DNA of 64,000 bases, taken from an uncultured Cryomorphaceae bacterium. Its GTDB lineage: Bacteria > Bacteroidota > Bacteroidia > Flavobacteriales > Schleiferiaceae. Below are positions 54,165 to 64,000 of this stretch, in pieces (the first letter of the stretch is position 1; each line of letters begins with the position of its first letter). The stretch covers positions 1 through 64,000 of the forward strand of contig CAJVWI010000013.1 of the NCBI GenBank assembly GCA_913009655.1, written 5' to 3'. The translations under genes were made by a program, and so were the position numbers. Below the pieces are notes generated by a model. It worked only from the letters and a program-made list of their open reading frames with translations. It had not been told where the DNA came from and ran no database searches.

Positions 54165-54326
54165 AACATGATGAACAGATGTCTTAGAAATAACATTCAA
54201 AGATACTATGGAAACGTTTTATGAAAAAAATGTTTTTTAACTTCTTTTGTTGAATGTTGTTTTCCGGATAAAATATCTGATGAATTTTGCTCATTTTTGT
54301 AAAAAATTACAAGCTCATCATTTATT

Positions 54327-55760
54327 ATGCCAAAAAACACTATTTCGGATACTTTAAAAAATCAAAAGATTGGAGAGGTTATCGTTTTAAAGGGTTGGGT
54401 AAGGACTTTTCGTTCTAACCGATTTATTGCTTTAAATGATGGTTCATGCCAATCATCTATTCAATGCGTAGTCGACTTTAATGACTTTAGTGATGATTTA
54501 TTAAAAAGAATAACAACTGGTAGTAGTATATCTGTTGGCGGAGAGATTGTCCCAAGTTTAGGAAGTGGACAGTCGGTTGAGGTCAAAGTAAAGGAACTTC
54601 AGATGCTTGGCGATTGCCCCCCAGAAACATATCCAATTCAACCAAAACGGCATTCTTTAGAATTTTTAAGGGAGAAGGCTAATTTGAGAATGCGAACAAG
54701 CACATTTTCCGCGGTCATGCGCATTAGACATGTTGCAGCTTTTGCTGTACATGATTTTTTTAATAAAAATGGATTCTTTTATCTAAACACTCCTATCATT
54801 ACAACAAGTGATGCAGAAGGAGCTGGAGAGCTTTTCCGAGTAACAACATTGCCTTTTGATGAAACTCCTAGGAATGAAGACGGTTCAATTAATTATGAAT
54901 TAGACTTTTTTGCTAAGCCAACTAATTTGACAGTAAGTGGTCAACTTGAGGGAGAGCTTGGAGCCTTGGCATTAGGTAAAATATATACATTTGGACCCAC
55001 TTTTAGGGCTGAGAACTCTAATACGACAAGACACCTTTCTGAATTTTGGATGATTGAGCCAGAAATGGCATTTTATGATCTTTCAGACAACATGGACTTA
55101 GCTGAAGATTTGTGCAAATTCATAATCAAAAATGTTTTGGAAAAATCTAAAGACGATTTAAATTTCTTAAATACACGACTGCTCAATGAAGAAAAAAATA
55201 AGCCAAAAGAAAAGCGTAGTGAGTTTGAATTAATTGAGAAATTACACTTTGTTATAGATAATTCATTTGTTCGCTGTTCATACACAGAAGCCATTGATAT
55301 TTTGTTAAAAAGTAAACCCAATAAAAAAGGAAAATTTGAATTTCCGATTACTGAATGGGGTGTGGATTTGCAAAGTGAACATGAAAGGTATTTGGTTGAA
55401 AAACATTTTAAAAGTCCGGTTATATTATTTGACTACCCAGCAAATATTAAGGCGTTCTACATGCGTTTAAATGAGGATGGAAAGACGGTTAGAGCTATGG
55501 ATGTATTATTTCCAGGAATAGGAGAAATTGCTGGAGGAAGCCAAAGGGAGGAGAGGCACGATGTACTTGTTGAGAAAATGAAGAATGTTGGAATTGACCC
55601 GGAGCATCTGGATTGGTATTTAGATACAAGAAAGTTTGGCACCTGTGTTCATTCAGGCTTTGGACTTGGCTTTGAAAGACTGGTCCAATTCGTTACTGGA
55701 ATGAGTAATATTCGCGACGTGATCCCATTTCCACGAACTCCAGGAAATGCTGAATTTTGA
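54327..55760 (+). CDS. asnS: Asparaginyl-tRNA synthetase
   Basis: 477 residues. N-terminal OB-fold ([22 protein letters not shown]), class II catalytic motifs [37 protein letters not shown] (motif 2), and [15 protein letters not shown] (motif 3). [19 protein letters not shown] separates AsnRS from AspRS. It charges tRNA-Asn, whose gene lies at 3271-3344. No promoter box is clear. rpoN follows eleven bases later. Confidence 0.97.
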   Translation: MPKNTISDTLKNQKIGEVIVLKGWVRTFRSNRFIALNDGSCQSSIQCVVDFNDFSDDLLKRITTGSSISVGGEIVPSLGSGQSVEVKVKELQMLGDCPPETYPIQPKRHSLEFLREKANLRMRTSTFSAVMRIRHVAAFAVHDFFNKNGFFYLNTPIITTSDAEGAGELFRVTTLPFDETPRNEDGSINYELDFFAKPTNLTVSGQLEGELGALALGKIYTFGPTFRAENSNTTRHLSEFWMIEPEMAFYDLSDNMDLAEDLCKFIIKNVLEKSKDDLNFLNTRLLNEEKNKPKEKRSEFELIEKLHFVIDNSFVRCSYTEAIDILLKSKPNKKGKFEFPITEWGVDLQSEHERYLVEKHFKSPVILFDYPANIKAFYMRLNEDGKTVRAMDVLFPGIGEIAGGSQREERHDVLVEKMKNVGIDPEHLDWYLDTRKFGTCVHSGFGLGFERLVQFVTGMSNIRDVIPFPRTPGNAEF

Positions 55761-55771
55761 ATTAGGGAAGT

Positions 55772-57226
55772 ATGCTAAAACAGACTCTTAGTCAAAGACT
55801 CCAGCAAAAGTTATCTCCTCAACAAATTCAGCTAATGAAGCTAATTCAGCTTCCTACGCAATCATTGGAGGATCGTATTCAAGAGGAGTTAGAGGTGAAC
55901 CCTGCTCTCGAAGAAGGAATAGATACGGATGAGAATAAGGAATCAGAAAATGAATGGGACCAAGAAATAACCTCAGATCAAGAATCTACGGAATATGACC
56001 CAATGGATGACTATATGTCAGATGATGATACTCCTGATTATAAACTTCAATCGAATAATTTCTCTTCTGATGATGAATTATATTCTGTCCCTGTTCTTGT
56101 AACTAAGGATCTAAGCGATATGCTAAACGATCAATTAGCGATGCGCTCATTGAATCCTCAAAAAGAGGCATTGTGTAAATACATTATTGGTAATATTGAA
56201 GATGATGGTTACATGCGTCGAGAGTTAAAAGATATTGTTGACGATCTTGCATTTAGTTTGGGAATTATTGTTGAAGAATCCGAACTAATGATTGCATTGG
56301 AAGTAATCCAATCTATGGACCCTCCGGGTGTTGGGGCAAGAAATTTGAGAGAGTGCTTATTAATTCAAATAAGTCAAAGATCTCCAAATGAGATTAACAA
56401 ATTGTCAAAGCGTATCGTTTCTGATTTATTTGAGGAATTATCAAAAAGACATTTTACCAAAATGACTGCAGCTCTTGGGGTTGAGGAAAAGAAATTAAAA
56501 GAAGCTATTGAAGAGATCAGCCGATTAAGCCCAAAGCCAGGAAATAATGTAACATTAAGTACTCAGAACTCTCAAACAATAGTTCCGGATTATACCATTC
56601 AAATCATAGATAATAAATTGGAATTGCAACTAAACGGACGAAATGCTCCAGAATTAAATATTTCGCGTGAGTACAAGGAGATGCTAAGCCATTATAAGAA
56701 GTCAAAATCATTCAATTCTGAAAAAGAAAAAGAAGCTTTTTCTTTTGTGAAGCAAAAACTAGAGGCGGCGAAATGGTTTGTAGATGCAATAAAGCAGCGA
56801 CAGCAAACTCTAATACTAACGATGTCATCCATAATGAGATTTCAGGAAGAGTATTTTTTAACGGGGGATGAAAAAAATTTAAAGCCCATGATATTAAAGG
56901 ATATCGCAGAAAATATTGACATGGATATTTCTACAGTTTCTCGTGTGGCTAGTAACAAATATGTTCAAACTCCTTTTGGGACTTTTTTAATAAAAAAATT
57001 CTTTTCCGAATCTATGCTTAATGCTGAAGGAGAAGAAGTTTCTACTCGCGAAATAAAAAAAATACTGGAGGAAAGTATTCGAGATGAAGAAAAGCGAAAT
57101 CCGTTTACTGATGATTCATTGGCTAAATTACTCAAGAAAAAAGGGTACCCTATAGCTAGAAGAACTATTGCAAAGTATCGTGAGCAGCTAAATATCCCAG
57201 TAGCTAGGTTGCGGAAAACCCTTTGA
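55772..57226 (+). CDS. rpoN: RNA polymerase sigma-54 factor
   Basis: 484 residues. Region I is Gln/Leu-rich (QTLSQRLQQKLSPQQIQLMK). A short acidic region II follows (about 48-95). The core-binding domain has YIIGNIEDDGYMRRELKD and MDPPGVGARNLRECLLIQ. The HTH is DIAENIDMDISTVSRVASNK and the RpoN box ARRTIAKYRE is near the end. It directs sigma-54 promoters with AAA+ activators. It is probably co-transcribed with asnS. Confidence 0.97.
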   Translation: MLKQTLSQRLQQKLSPQQIQLMKLIQLPTQSLEDRIQEELEVNPALEEGIDTDENKESENEWDQEITSDQESTEYDPMDDYMSDDDTPDYKLQSNNFSSDDELYSVPVLVTKDLSDMLNDQLAMRSLNPQKEALCKYIIGNIEDDGYMRRELKDIVDDLAFSLGIIVEESELMIALEVIQSMDPPGVGARNLRECLLIQISQRSPNEINKLSKRIVSDLFEELSKRHFTKMTAALGVEEKKLKEAIEEISRLSPKPGNNVTLSTQNSQTIVPDYTIQIIDNKLELQLNGRNAPELNISREYKEMLSHYKKSKSFNSEKEKEAFSFVKQKLEAAKWFVDAIKQRQQTLILTMSSIMRFQEEYFLTGDEKNLKPMILKDIAENIDMDISTVSRVASNKYVQTPFGTFLIKKFFSESMLNAEGEEVSTREIKKILEESIRDEEKRNPFTDDSLAKLLKKKGYPIARRTIAKYREQLNIPVARLRKTL

Positions 57227-57293
57227 GTTTGTCGAACGCTCACTGGGAACTGACATTCTACTATTTTAAAATGGTTACTTCAATAGTTTCCAT

Positions 57294-57301
57294 TATTTTC
57301 G
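57294..57301 (+). promoter_or_regulatory. -7 box (TATTTTCG) for the T9SS-exported protein
   Basis: TATTTTCG lies 19 bases before ATG 57321, giving a short AT-rich leader. Confidence 0.4.
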
Positions 57302-57320
57302 TAAAAAGGTTTAAAAAATT

Positions 57321-59498
57321 ATGAAAAGATTTATTCTTATTTTTCTTCTTGGTGCGTTTCTTGCTCCAGTTGAGTCAGAAGCTACTCATATCTTAGGTGG
57401 GGACATACAATATAAATATGTGGGAGACTCGACAGGTATTCCAGGTCAATATCGGATTAAGGTAGTTATATATAGAGAACAAACCGGGGTTGGATTGGGA
57501 ACTACGGCAAATGTGACTGTGCAGTCTACACAATGCAGTTTCAATACTAGTGTTACATGCACACTGTCTCAGCCAGAATTTAGCGCAGCAAGCTTAGGAG
57601 CATACGACTGTATTCCGCAAGGTGCATCTGGATCATATTTCAGTCCAATGGTAAATATTTATATCGGCTATGTGACTCTGACTCAGGTTTGTAATGATTA
57701 TAAAATGTATTGGCAATCCTGTTGTAGGCCAGGAGGGATTACAGCTATTACAAATTCTGGTGGTGTTGGCTTCTACTTTGAAGCTGAATTGAACAATACG
57801 CAAGGCTACAATTCGTCTCCAACTTTTGTATCTATTCCAATAAGCTATATCTGTACGGGAGGATATATAAATTATCTTCAGAATGCATACGAAAAGGACA
57901 ATGATTCAATTCAATATGAATTAGTACCGGCAAAGGAATTTGCTGGTGGTGGAGGTAATTCAGTGCCTTACGCAGCAGGATACACTTTTACAAATCCAAT
58001 TAACACATCCCCATTGAGTCCTTTTGCTATAGATCCTCAATCTGGGAATATAACTTTTATGGCTACCACACAGGAAACTTCTGTTATTGCCGTGAGAGTT
58101 AATGAGTATCGTTTTGACAGCACTTATGGATTTTGGGAAAAAGTAGGATCCTCTAATAGAGAAATACAAGTTTCAGTTGCTTCGGCATGCAATGCAATTG
58201 TCAATGCAGGAGTTAAATTAGATCAAAATGCTCCTGGAGTATCACTTCGTGCTGATGGTAAACAGCAAGTGGATTATAACTGCCTAGACTCAAATGTCAT
58301 GCTTTATTTCACGCTTTCAGTTGAATGTATTTCTATCTCACCTGATGGTTCTGATTTTCGTTTAACAGCTCCTAATGGCCAGCCTATTCCTATTGATGAA
58401 CTGGTACCTTTTTGTAATGTAAACGGAGAAACAGACTCTATTCGTGTTAAGCTATTTGCACCTCTTTCAATGAATGGAGAATATTTCTTGTATTCAAAAG
58501 TTGGTAATGATGGAAACACTTTGCTGAATAAGTGCGGTAAAGACATGAACGAGTTTGATACCATTGTTTTATTAGTCAATGATTGCGTAAATCTAGATTT
58601 AAAGTTGACAAATGTTACAATTGATGAGGATGAAAGCCCTCATATTTATTGGGATATTGATCCAGCAACTTTCCCTACGTACTTGTTTAATAATTTCCGT
58701 ATTTGGAGATCTGATGATAATGGAACAACATATAACCAAATAACGTCGTTATCTGATTCCACAATTCGTGATTGGGATGATAATACCATTGGTGGAGCTA
58801 GAGTTGACGCACAAAGTCATAGATATTACGTAGAGACAATAATTAATGGATTACCTCAACCTCCGTCAAATGTGGTTCATAGTATATGGCTCCGCGGAGA
58901 CCTTACGGATCCAATGAGCATGCCAATAGTTTGGAATAGTTATAATGGATGGGATAGTCCAGAATATACAGTTCAGTTTGGTAAAGGTATACCTGGAGTT
59001 CCGGGAGAATATACTTGGCAAGATTATAAGGTCACATCAGATACTGCATTAGTTGTTGTGAGTCCATACGGTAACGACCCTGGGCAGTTTTCTATTCGAA
59101 CACGAACACATGTGACAGATTCCAACAATGTATACTATTTGCAGGATACTGCATATTCAAATTGGATCGAATATGGGACTCCCGTTCCTCCAATTCCACC
59201 GCTGGACAGTATTGTTATTCCAAATGTCTTGACAGCTAATAATGATGGGGTTAATGATGACTTTATAATTCAAGGTATAATGAGTTATCAGACCCGACGA
59301 GAATTGACTATCATGAATCGATTTGGACGGATTGTCTATAAGAATTTAGCATATGATAATGCTAACCCTTGGAAAGGGACAGATAAGAGTGGCACTAAAT
59401 TATCTGACGGTGTTTATTATTATGTCCTTAGAATAGCAGATAATGCAAATGCTTTTGAAAATGACTACACAGGAGATGTTACATTATTGACCCAATAG
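57321..59498 (+). CDS. Large exported protein with T9SS type B (gliding-motility-associated) C-terminal sorting domain
   Basis: 725 residues with signal peptide MKRFILIFLLGAFLAPVESEA. The mature start THILGGDIQYKYVGDSTG is the common head of Bacteroidota gliding-associated surface proteins. The N-terminal half has several Cys pairs. A fibronectin-like region lies around 430-640 (LDLKLTNVTIDEDESPHIYW). The C-terminal ~90 residues (PNVLTANNDGVNDDFII, ELTIMNRFGRIVYKN, LSDGVYYYVL) are the type B CTD that targets proteins through T9SS to the cell surface or medium. The function of the passenger is unknown. Confidence 0.9.
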   Translation: MKRFILIFLLGAFLAPVESEATHILGGDIQYKYVGDSTGIPGQYRIKVVIYREQTGVGLGTTANVTVQSTQCSFNTSVTCTLSQPEFSAASLGAYDCIPQGASGSYFSPMVNIYIGYVTLTQVCNDYKMYWQSCCRPGGITAITNSGGVGFYFEAELNNTQGYNSSPTFVSIPISYICTGGYINYLQNAYEKDNDSIQYELVPAKEFAGGGGNSVPYAAGYTFTNPINTSPLSPFAIDPQSGNITFMATTQETSVIAVRVNEYRFDSTYGFWEKVGSSNREIQVSVASACNAIVNAGVKLDQNAPGVSLRADGKQQVDYNCLDSNVMLYFTLSVECISISPDGSDFRLTAPNGQPIPIDELVPFCNVNGETDSIRVKLFAPLSMNGEYFLYSKVGNDGNTLLNKCGKDMNEFDTIVLLVNDCVNLDLKLTNVTIDEDESPHIYWDIDPATFPTYLFNNFRIWRSDDNGTTYNQITSLSDSTIRDWDDNTIGGARVDAQSHRYYVETIINGLPQPPSNVVHSIWLRGDLTDPMSMPIVWNSYNGWDSPEYTVQFGKGIPGVPGEYTWQDYKVTSDTALVVVSPYGNDPGQFSIRTRTHVTDSNNVYYLQDTAYSNWIEYGTPVPPIPPLDSIVIPNVLTANNDGVNDDFIIQGIMSYQTRRELTIMNRFGRIVYKNLAYDNANPWKGTDKSGTKLSDGVYYYVLRIADNANAFENDYTGDVTLLTQ

Positions 59499-59520
59499 TC
59501 ATTCATTAATTTTTTTAATC

Positions 59521-59550
59521 AAGGCCGCTCTGGAAATTCAGTGCGGCCTT
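59521..59550. terminator. Hairpin between T9SS protein and uvrC
   Basis: AAGGCCGC (59521-59528) pairs perfectly with GCGGCCTT (59543-59550). There is no T-run after it on the plus strand, so termination is plausible but uncertain. Confidence 0.5.
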
Positions 59551-59563
59551 GGTCGTTATATAA

Positions 59564-61375
59564 ATGGGAAACGAAGACCGACTAAGAAAAATAAAAATCA
59601 TCTTAAAGACTCTACCTGATAAACCTGGAGTCTACAAGCATATAGATTCTGAGGGTCAAATTTTATACGTTGGTAAGGCTAAAAACTTAAAAAAACGTGT
59701 CAGTAGTTATTTTTCAAAAAAACATAGTGAAGAAAGGCTGAGAATGCTAGTGCGGAGAGTAGAAAATGTTGAAATAATAATAACGAATACAGAATTTGAT
59801 GCCCTTTTACTAGAAAATACGTTGATAAAGAAATTCCAGCCGTGGTATAACATAAATCTAAAAGATGGAAAAACCTACCCGTGGATATGTATAAAAAAGG
59901 AAAGATTCCCAAGGGTTTTTAGTACCAGAAATAGGATTGAAGACGGTTCTGAGTATTTTGGCCCCTACCCTTCATCTAGAATGCTGAGAACTTTGTTGGA
60001 ATTAATTGGACAACTTTATAGCTTTAGAACCTGTTCATTATCACTATCCGAAAGTTCTATTCATGGAGGTAAGCATAAGGTTTGTTTGGAATATCATATG
60101 GGAAACTGCAAGGGACCATGCGAAGATAAACAAAGCGAAAAATCCTATAATCAAGATATTAAATCCGTTCGAAGGCTACTCAAAGGAGAATTAAAAGCGA
60201 TAAGAAAAAATCTTCATGAAGACATGATGCTCCATTCTCAAAAAAGTCAATTTGAGTTAGCACATCAGTTTAAAGAAAGACTTGAGCATTTGAAAAAATA
60301 TCAATCAAAAAGTGCCGTTTTAAATCCAGCATTTGGAGAGATAGATTTATATTCTGTGGTTGACGATGCTGAATACGGGTATGTTAATTTTATGATGATC
60401 AGGGAAGGTTCATTGGTTCATTCATTTACACTTGAGTTAAAAAAGAAAATGCAAGAAAAGCCGGAGGAATTACTCCAATTGGCAATCCCTGAAATTCGTA
60501 TTTTGTTTAAATCTGAGGCAAAGCTAATTCTTCTCTCGCATTCCGTAGAATATGAGCTGCCAGGAATAAAATTTCAGGTCCCAATTCGTGGAGATAAGGT
60601 TTCTGCAATACAAATGAGTTTGCGAAATGCGAAAGCATATCGAATAGAGAGATTAAAAAATATCCAAATTGTAGACCCAGACAGACATACAAATCGGATC
60701 ATGGCTCAAATGAAACACGATTTAAGGATGCCTTGTGAGCCTCGTCATATTGAATGCTTTGATAATTCTAATATTCAAGGCGAGTTCCCAGTTAGCGCTT
60801 GTGTTGTTTTTAGAGACGGAAAGCCGTCAAGAAATGAATACCGTCATTTTAATATCAAAACTGTTATTGGAGCTGATGATTATGCCTCAATGGAAGAGGT
60901 TGTCTACAGGAGATATAGAAGAATTTTAGAGGAGAGTGGGCCCCTTCCGAATTTGGTAGTCATAGACGGTGGTAAAGGACAATTGAGCTCTGCTATTAAG
61001 GCATTAAATGATTTAGAGTTAAGCAGTAAAATATCAATAGTCGGAATTGCAAAACGGTTGGAAGAAATATACTTTCCTAATGATTCTATACCATTGTATA
61101 TAGACAAGCGGTCAGAGTCTTTAAAAATACTACAGCAAGCAAGAAATGAGGCTCATAGGTTTGGTATTACTTTTCATAGAAAAAAGAGAAGCAAATCTAG
61201 CATCAAGTCAAAATTAGATGCAGTTAAAGGAATAGGCCCATCTACTCAAAAGGTTTTGTTAAGCTCTTTTAAGTCTATTGCCAGATTGAAAAAGTCAGAT
61301 TTGAATTCCATTGAATCCTTGATTGGAGTCGCAAAAGCTAAATTAATTTGGTCTTGGATTAAACAAGAAGCTTAA
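59564..61375 (+). CDS. uvrC: Excinuclease ABC subunit C
   Basis: 603 residues. The GIY-YIG domain opens PDKPGVYKHIDSEGQILYVG. The Cys-bearing middle region has HKVCLEYHMGNCKGPC, the UVR motif is around QFELAHQFKERLEHLKKYQS, and the C-terminal RNase H-like nuclease has ECFDNSNIQGEFPVSACVVF and VIDGGKGQLSSA. The terminal helix-hairpin-helix is AVKGIGPSTQKVLLSSF. It makes both cuts in nucleotide excision repair. It converges with the ABC ATPase gene 10 bases away. Confidence 0.97.
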   Translation: MGNEDRLRKIKIILKTLPDKPGVYKHIDSEGQILYVGKAKNLKKRVSSYFSKKHSEERLRMLVRRVENVEIIITNTEFDALLLENTLIKKFQPWYNINLKDGKTYPWICIKKERFPRVFSTRNRIEDGSEYFGPYPSSRMLRTLLELIGQLYSFRTCSLSLSESSIHGGKHKVCLEYHMGNCKGPCEDKQSEKSYNQDIKSVRRLLKGELKAIRKNLHEDMMLHSQKSQFELAHQFKERLEHLKKYQSKSAVLNPAFGEIDLYSVVDDAEYGYVNFMMIREGSLVHSFTLELKKKMQEKPEELLQLAIPEIRILFKSEAKLILLSHSVEYELPGIKFQVPIRGDKVSAIQMSLRNAKAYRIERLKNIQIVDPDRHTNRIMAQMKHDLRMPCEPRHIECFDNSNIQGEFPVSACVVFRDGKPSRNEYRHFNIKTVIGADDYASMEEVVYRRYRRILEESGPLPNLVVIDGGKGQLSSAIKALNDLELSSKISIVGIAKRLEEIYFPNDSIPLYIDKRSESLKILQQARNEAHRFGITFHRKKRSKSSIKSKLDAVKGIGPSTQKVLLSSFKSIARLKKSDLNSIESLIGVAKAKLIWSWIKQEA

Positions 61376-61385
61376 ATAATTCAAC

Positions 61386-62054
61386 TTATTTTATTCGACC
61401 ATCTTCAAGGCAAATAATTCTGCGGGCCCGATCTATGACACGTTGATCATGTGTAGAAAAAATAAATGTAGTCCCTTCTTTGCTGTTTAGCTCTGCCATT
61501 ATGTCTAGGAGTGTTTCTGTAGACTTAGAGTCCAAGTTCGCCGTGGGCTCATCGGCTAAAACAAAACGAGGTCGGCTGGCAAGAGCTCTTGCAACAGCTA
61601 CTCTCTGCTGCTGTCCACCAGATAGTTGATTGGGTCTGCTATTGGCTTTATCCTCAAGCCCCACAGCTTTAAGAAGCTCCATACCTCTTTCATTACGTAC
61701 TTTTTTCTCTGCCCCCTGGAGTTCTAAAATGAAAGTTGTGTTTTCTAATGCGGTGAGTACAGGAATTAGATTATATGCTTGAAATACAAATCCAATATTT
61801 CTTAAGCGAAAGTCTATTAATACTTTATCTCCCATAGAGGTAATATCCGTATTATCTATCCATATTTTTCCAGAGTTTGGTTTATCTAAACCGCCAATCG
61901 CGTTCAACAACGTTGTTTTACCGCACCCCGAAGGCCCAACAATAGATGTGAACTCACCGGCTTTAAAGTCACTGCTAATATTATTTATTGCATGCACATT
62001 TCCTGCTTGGGACGCATATATTTTATTTAAATTTTCTAGACGAATAAGTGACAT
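61386..62054 (-). CDS. ABC transporter ATPase, LolD/MacB type
   Basis: 222 residues. Walker A GPSGCGKTTLLNAIGG, the Q-loop region GFVFQAYNLIPVLTALEN, the signature LSGGQQQRVAVARAL, Walker B RFVLADEPTANLD and the H-loop STHDQRV. VLTALENTTF is typical of LolD/MacB ATPases. It serves the two permease genes just upstream in the operon. Lipoprotein release or peptide/macrolide export are both possible. Confidence 0.93.
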   Translation of the reverse strand: MSLIRLENLNKIYASQAGNVHAINNISSDFKAGEFTSIVGPSGCGKTTLLNAIGGLDKPNSGKIWIDNTDITSMGDKVLIDFRLRNIGFVFQAYNLIPVLTALENTTFILELQGAEKKVRNERGMELLKAVGLEDKANSRPNQLSGGQQQRVAVARALASRPRFVLADEPTANLDSKSTETLLDIMAELNSKEGTTFIFSTHDQRVIDRARRIICLEDGRIK

Positions 62055-62066
62055 ATCAAATAATAT

Positions 62067-63338
62067 TTAAAGAACTCTCATGCTCTCAATTGGATTTAGT
62101 TTTAGTGCTTTTATAGCTGGATATATTGAGGATAAGAAGGATAAAATCAAAACTAGTCCTACAATAGGCAAATAATATTCTGGAACAACGGAAGGGTAGA
62201 CGGTAGCCTCCAGACCCATTTGTTCAAAACCTTGTTCAACTGACTTAAGGGTGATGCCAGTTTTAGAGGTTACTAAAAGAGAAATATGTCCTAAAAAAAG
62301 CCCAAAAGGGAGCCCCACAAAGCTCAATAAAATGGTTTCTGAGACAATTAGTTTAAATATTTTTTTCTTATTCATTCCAATAGCCATTAGCATGCCCAAC
62401 TCTCTTGTCCTTTCTAAAATAGCCATGAGCATGGTATTCAAAATCCCAAAAGACATAGCCAGTAAAATGATCATCATGAAAAGAAGTAAGCTTTGAGACA
62501 GTATAGCATCAGCTACCCCTAAATCAGGACTAACCTCTTTCCAGGTCCTAAATACGATTGATTGAGATTCAGAATTTCTATTTTTCAAAAAGCTTGACTC
62601 AAGGGCATTGTTTGCTTTTCCAATCTCATAAGGATTCTTCACTCTGTAATTGATTTCATGAGCTATTATTTGACTCTCGTTAGATAGCTCAATTGAATCT
62701 ATCAATCCCATTTGAAAAGAAATAGTTTTTGAAGGAACATAGATTATGGATTCTTCAATCATGCTTGATGCCCCATCATAGATTCCAACTAGCCAAAATA
62801 AGGCACTTCGCACATCTCCGTTTATGTCTTGGAAAGTTAAAACTACCCTATCGTCAATATCAACTTCAAGTTTTCGGGCCAAAGCTTCACCCAAAACAAC
62901 TTCATCTCCAACTTGTCCTTTTAAAAATTCTCCACTCGAAATATTTTGTACTGATTTGAAGACTTTTTTTTCGTTGTTTGGGTTAACACCATATGCTATG
63001 ATAGGAGCAGATCCAGAGCCTGCTTGTATCATTGAATTACAAATGACTCTTGACGAAAAAGTTGTTACATTGGAATCTGCAACCAGCCTATTTGAGAGTG
63101 CTTCAAGGTTATTAATGGTTGAAAATACTTCCGGTTTTTCAAGAAAATCTTTGGAGCAAATACGTCCGTGTCCAACATTATCATCTAACATACTTATCGT
63201 TCGTTGATCATTTAACCCGTTTATCCATCCCATCATGAAAATTCCTGACCAGACACCAAGCGACATAGCTCCAATTACCACCAATGAGCGCCATGGAGTT
63301 CTCCATATATTTCTCCAAGCCATAATTATTATTTTCAT
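62067..63338 (-). CDS. ABC transporter permease, FtsX/LolC-E type
   Basis: 423 residues. One N-terminal helix (SLVVIGAMSLGVWSGIFMMGW), a large periplasmic domain (about 40-270) and three C-terminal helices with the FtsX core motif LNTMLMAILERTRELGMLMAIGMNKKKI. This layout is that of LolC/LolE and MacB permeases. It is four bases overlapped by the upstream permease and 12 bases before the ATPase gene. Confidence 0.92.
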   Translation of the reverse strand: MKIIIMAWRNIWRTPWRSLVVIGAMSLGVWSGIFMMGWINGLNDQRTISMLDDNVGHGRICSKDFLEKPEVFSTINNLEALSNRLVADSNVTTFSSRVICNSMIQAGSGSAPIIAYGVNPNNEKKVFKSVQNISSGEFLKGQVGDEVVLGEALARKLEVDIDDRVVLTFQDINGDVRSALFWLVGIYDGASSMIEESIIYVPSKTISFQMGLIDSIELSNESQIIAHEINYRVKNPYEIGKANNALESSFLKNRNSESQSIVFRTWKEVSPDLGVADAILSQSLLLFMMIILLAMSFGILNTMLMAILERTRELGMLMAIGMNKKKIFKLIVSETILLSFVGLPFGLFLGHISLLVTSKTGITLKSVEQGFEQMGLEATVYPSVVPEYYLPIVGLVLILSFLSSIYPAIKALKLNPIESMRVL

Positions 63339-64000
63339 CGGTTTATTGCTGATGATTTATAAACTGTTAATACTGGCCATAAACTGACCAAGAGAACTAT
63401 ACAAATTACTATTGCTGTGTGAGTAAAGGTGATAGACCAATCTAATGATGGTGGCAATACCGGTTCCCAACCCATATTTTCCATGGCTAATGCCGCATCA
63501 CCGAGTAATCTTGGTGGATTTAAATGCAAATAATAAGCTAAGCTTCTACCCAGAATGATTCCGAAAACAGAACCGAAAGCCCCGACTAAAAGAGCCTCAA
63601 TTAATACAACTTTTGCCAGCACACTTCTTTTGACACCAAGAGCAATCTGCATGGTAAATTCTCTTCGGCGTTCACTTGCAAGCATAATCATAGTACCCAA
63701 AAGACCAAATGAAATGACAGTGTATAAAATAAAAAGGACTACGACTCCACCTGCAGAATCTGCTTGAATGATTTGTTTAAGCTCAGGCATTCGCTCTTCC
63801 CATGAACTCCAGCTGGCACCTTCCAGCTTGAGCTCTGAAGACAATTGTGAACTTAAGCTTAGAGATTTCTCTTTTTGATAAGGTGTGATCAAAACAGATC
63901 CCCACATGCCATAGGCTCCGCTGAATTCTTGCGCATCGTTGAACCTGAGAACTGCTGCTCTTTTTTCCAGTTCGGGATTCCCAAGAGCCAAAGTTCCTGC
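63335..64000 (-). CDS. Second ABC permease, FtsX/LolC-E type (5' end beyond window)
   Basis: About 221 C-terminal residues are visible and the reading frame is open to the right edge, so the start lies outside. The FtsX core (SFGLLGTMIMLASERRREFTMQIALGVKR) and three helices are present, with part of the periplasmic domain before them. It overlaps the next permease by four bases, forming a heterodimer pair like LolC-LolE. Confidence 0.9.
   Translation of the reverse strand, partial: AGTLALGNPELEKRAAVLRFNDAQEFSGAYGMWGSVLITPYQKEKSLSLSSQLSSELKLEGASWSSWEERMPELKQIIQADSAGGVVVLFILYTVISFGLLGTMIMLASERRREFTMQIALGVKRSVLAKVVLIEALLVGAFGSVFGIILGRSLAYYLHLNPPRLLGDAALAMENMGWEPVLPPSLDWSITFTHTAIVICIVLLVSLWPVLTVYKSSAINR

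Noticed and set aside
54114-54200. N-terminal extension of the TetR regulator to 54200
   Set aside because: It would cover the palindrome and adds residues outside the TetR HTH pattern; ATG 54113 gives a normal start.

Overview
The window looks like a chromosomal segment of a marine, aerobic, heterotrophic member of the Bacteroidota, most likely Flavobacteriales or a close relative. Supporting signs are a type IX secretion (gliding-motility-type) C-terminal sorting domain, Bacteroidota-type -7 promoter boxes (TAnnTTTG or TAnnTTCG), almost no Shine-Dalgarno sequences, low GC, lipoprotein amylases, an AddAB pair of Bacteroidota type, and a proteorhodopsin. Genus cannot be told from the sequence alone.

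Layout. 1-2981 is a visibly GC-richer block: a divergent pair of units encoding a polytopic fusion of a phytol/dolichol-kinase-like domain with a DUF92 (VTE6-like) domain on the minus strand (running off the left edge), and a SAM methyltransferase plus a homogentisate-phytyltransferase-like UbiA enzyme on the plus strand. It ends near a tRNA-Asn gene. 3439-9386 carries housekeeping genes (PfkB kinase, Hsp15-like S4 protein, biotin carrier, RseP, ZIP transporter, LpxH, SOD) and a decayed TonB-receptor tail. 9459-13815 has AddA and Kbl. 13816-25644 is a maltodextrin catabolic locus: two GH13 lipoproteins, a GH65 phosphorylase, beta-phosphoglucomutase, a BadF-type sugar kinase, GAPDH and PfkA on one strand, facing a Nudix-type regulator and a sugar MFS transporter. 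25703-34972 holds cold-shock protein, NfeD, MFS, stomatin, GatC, PlsC, AccC, AccB, L32, YceD, PdxA and PepA. 35004-40362 holds riboflavin synthase, AddB, NadD, Gmk and YicC. 40410-41187 is a clearly broken GluQRS gene. 41242-47393 carries a Cys/Met PLP enzyme, a Trk/Ktr regulator, a lipoprotein, proteorhodopsin, TrpS and an unusually short DXS. 47473-54113 is an RND efflux operon with its TetR regulator. 54327-61375 has AsnS, RpoN, a large T9SS-exported protein and UvrC. 61386-64000 is a LolCDE/MacB-type ABC exporter running off the right edge.

Functional links. The GH65/PgmB/kinase/PfkA/GapA set joins maltodextrin breakdown directly to glycolysis. The left-edge block would turn free phytol into phytyl diphosphate and attach it to an aromatic acceptor, which is a tocopherol-like logic that is unexpected in a non-photosynthetic bacterium. 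Proteorhodopsin (DTE-type proton pump, Met at the tuning site) supplies light-driven energy.

The most striking pattern at DNA level is that several genes have a -7 promoter box only 4-5 bases before the ATG (1322, 7966, 35004, 40362, 41242, 44814), which implies leaderless mRNAs. This rule was also used to correct several start codons.
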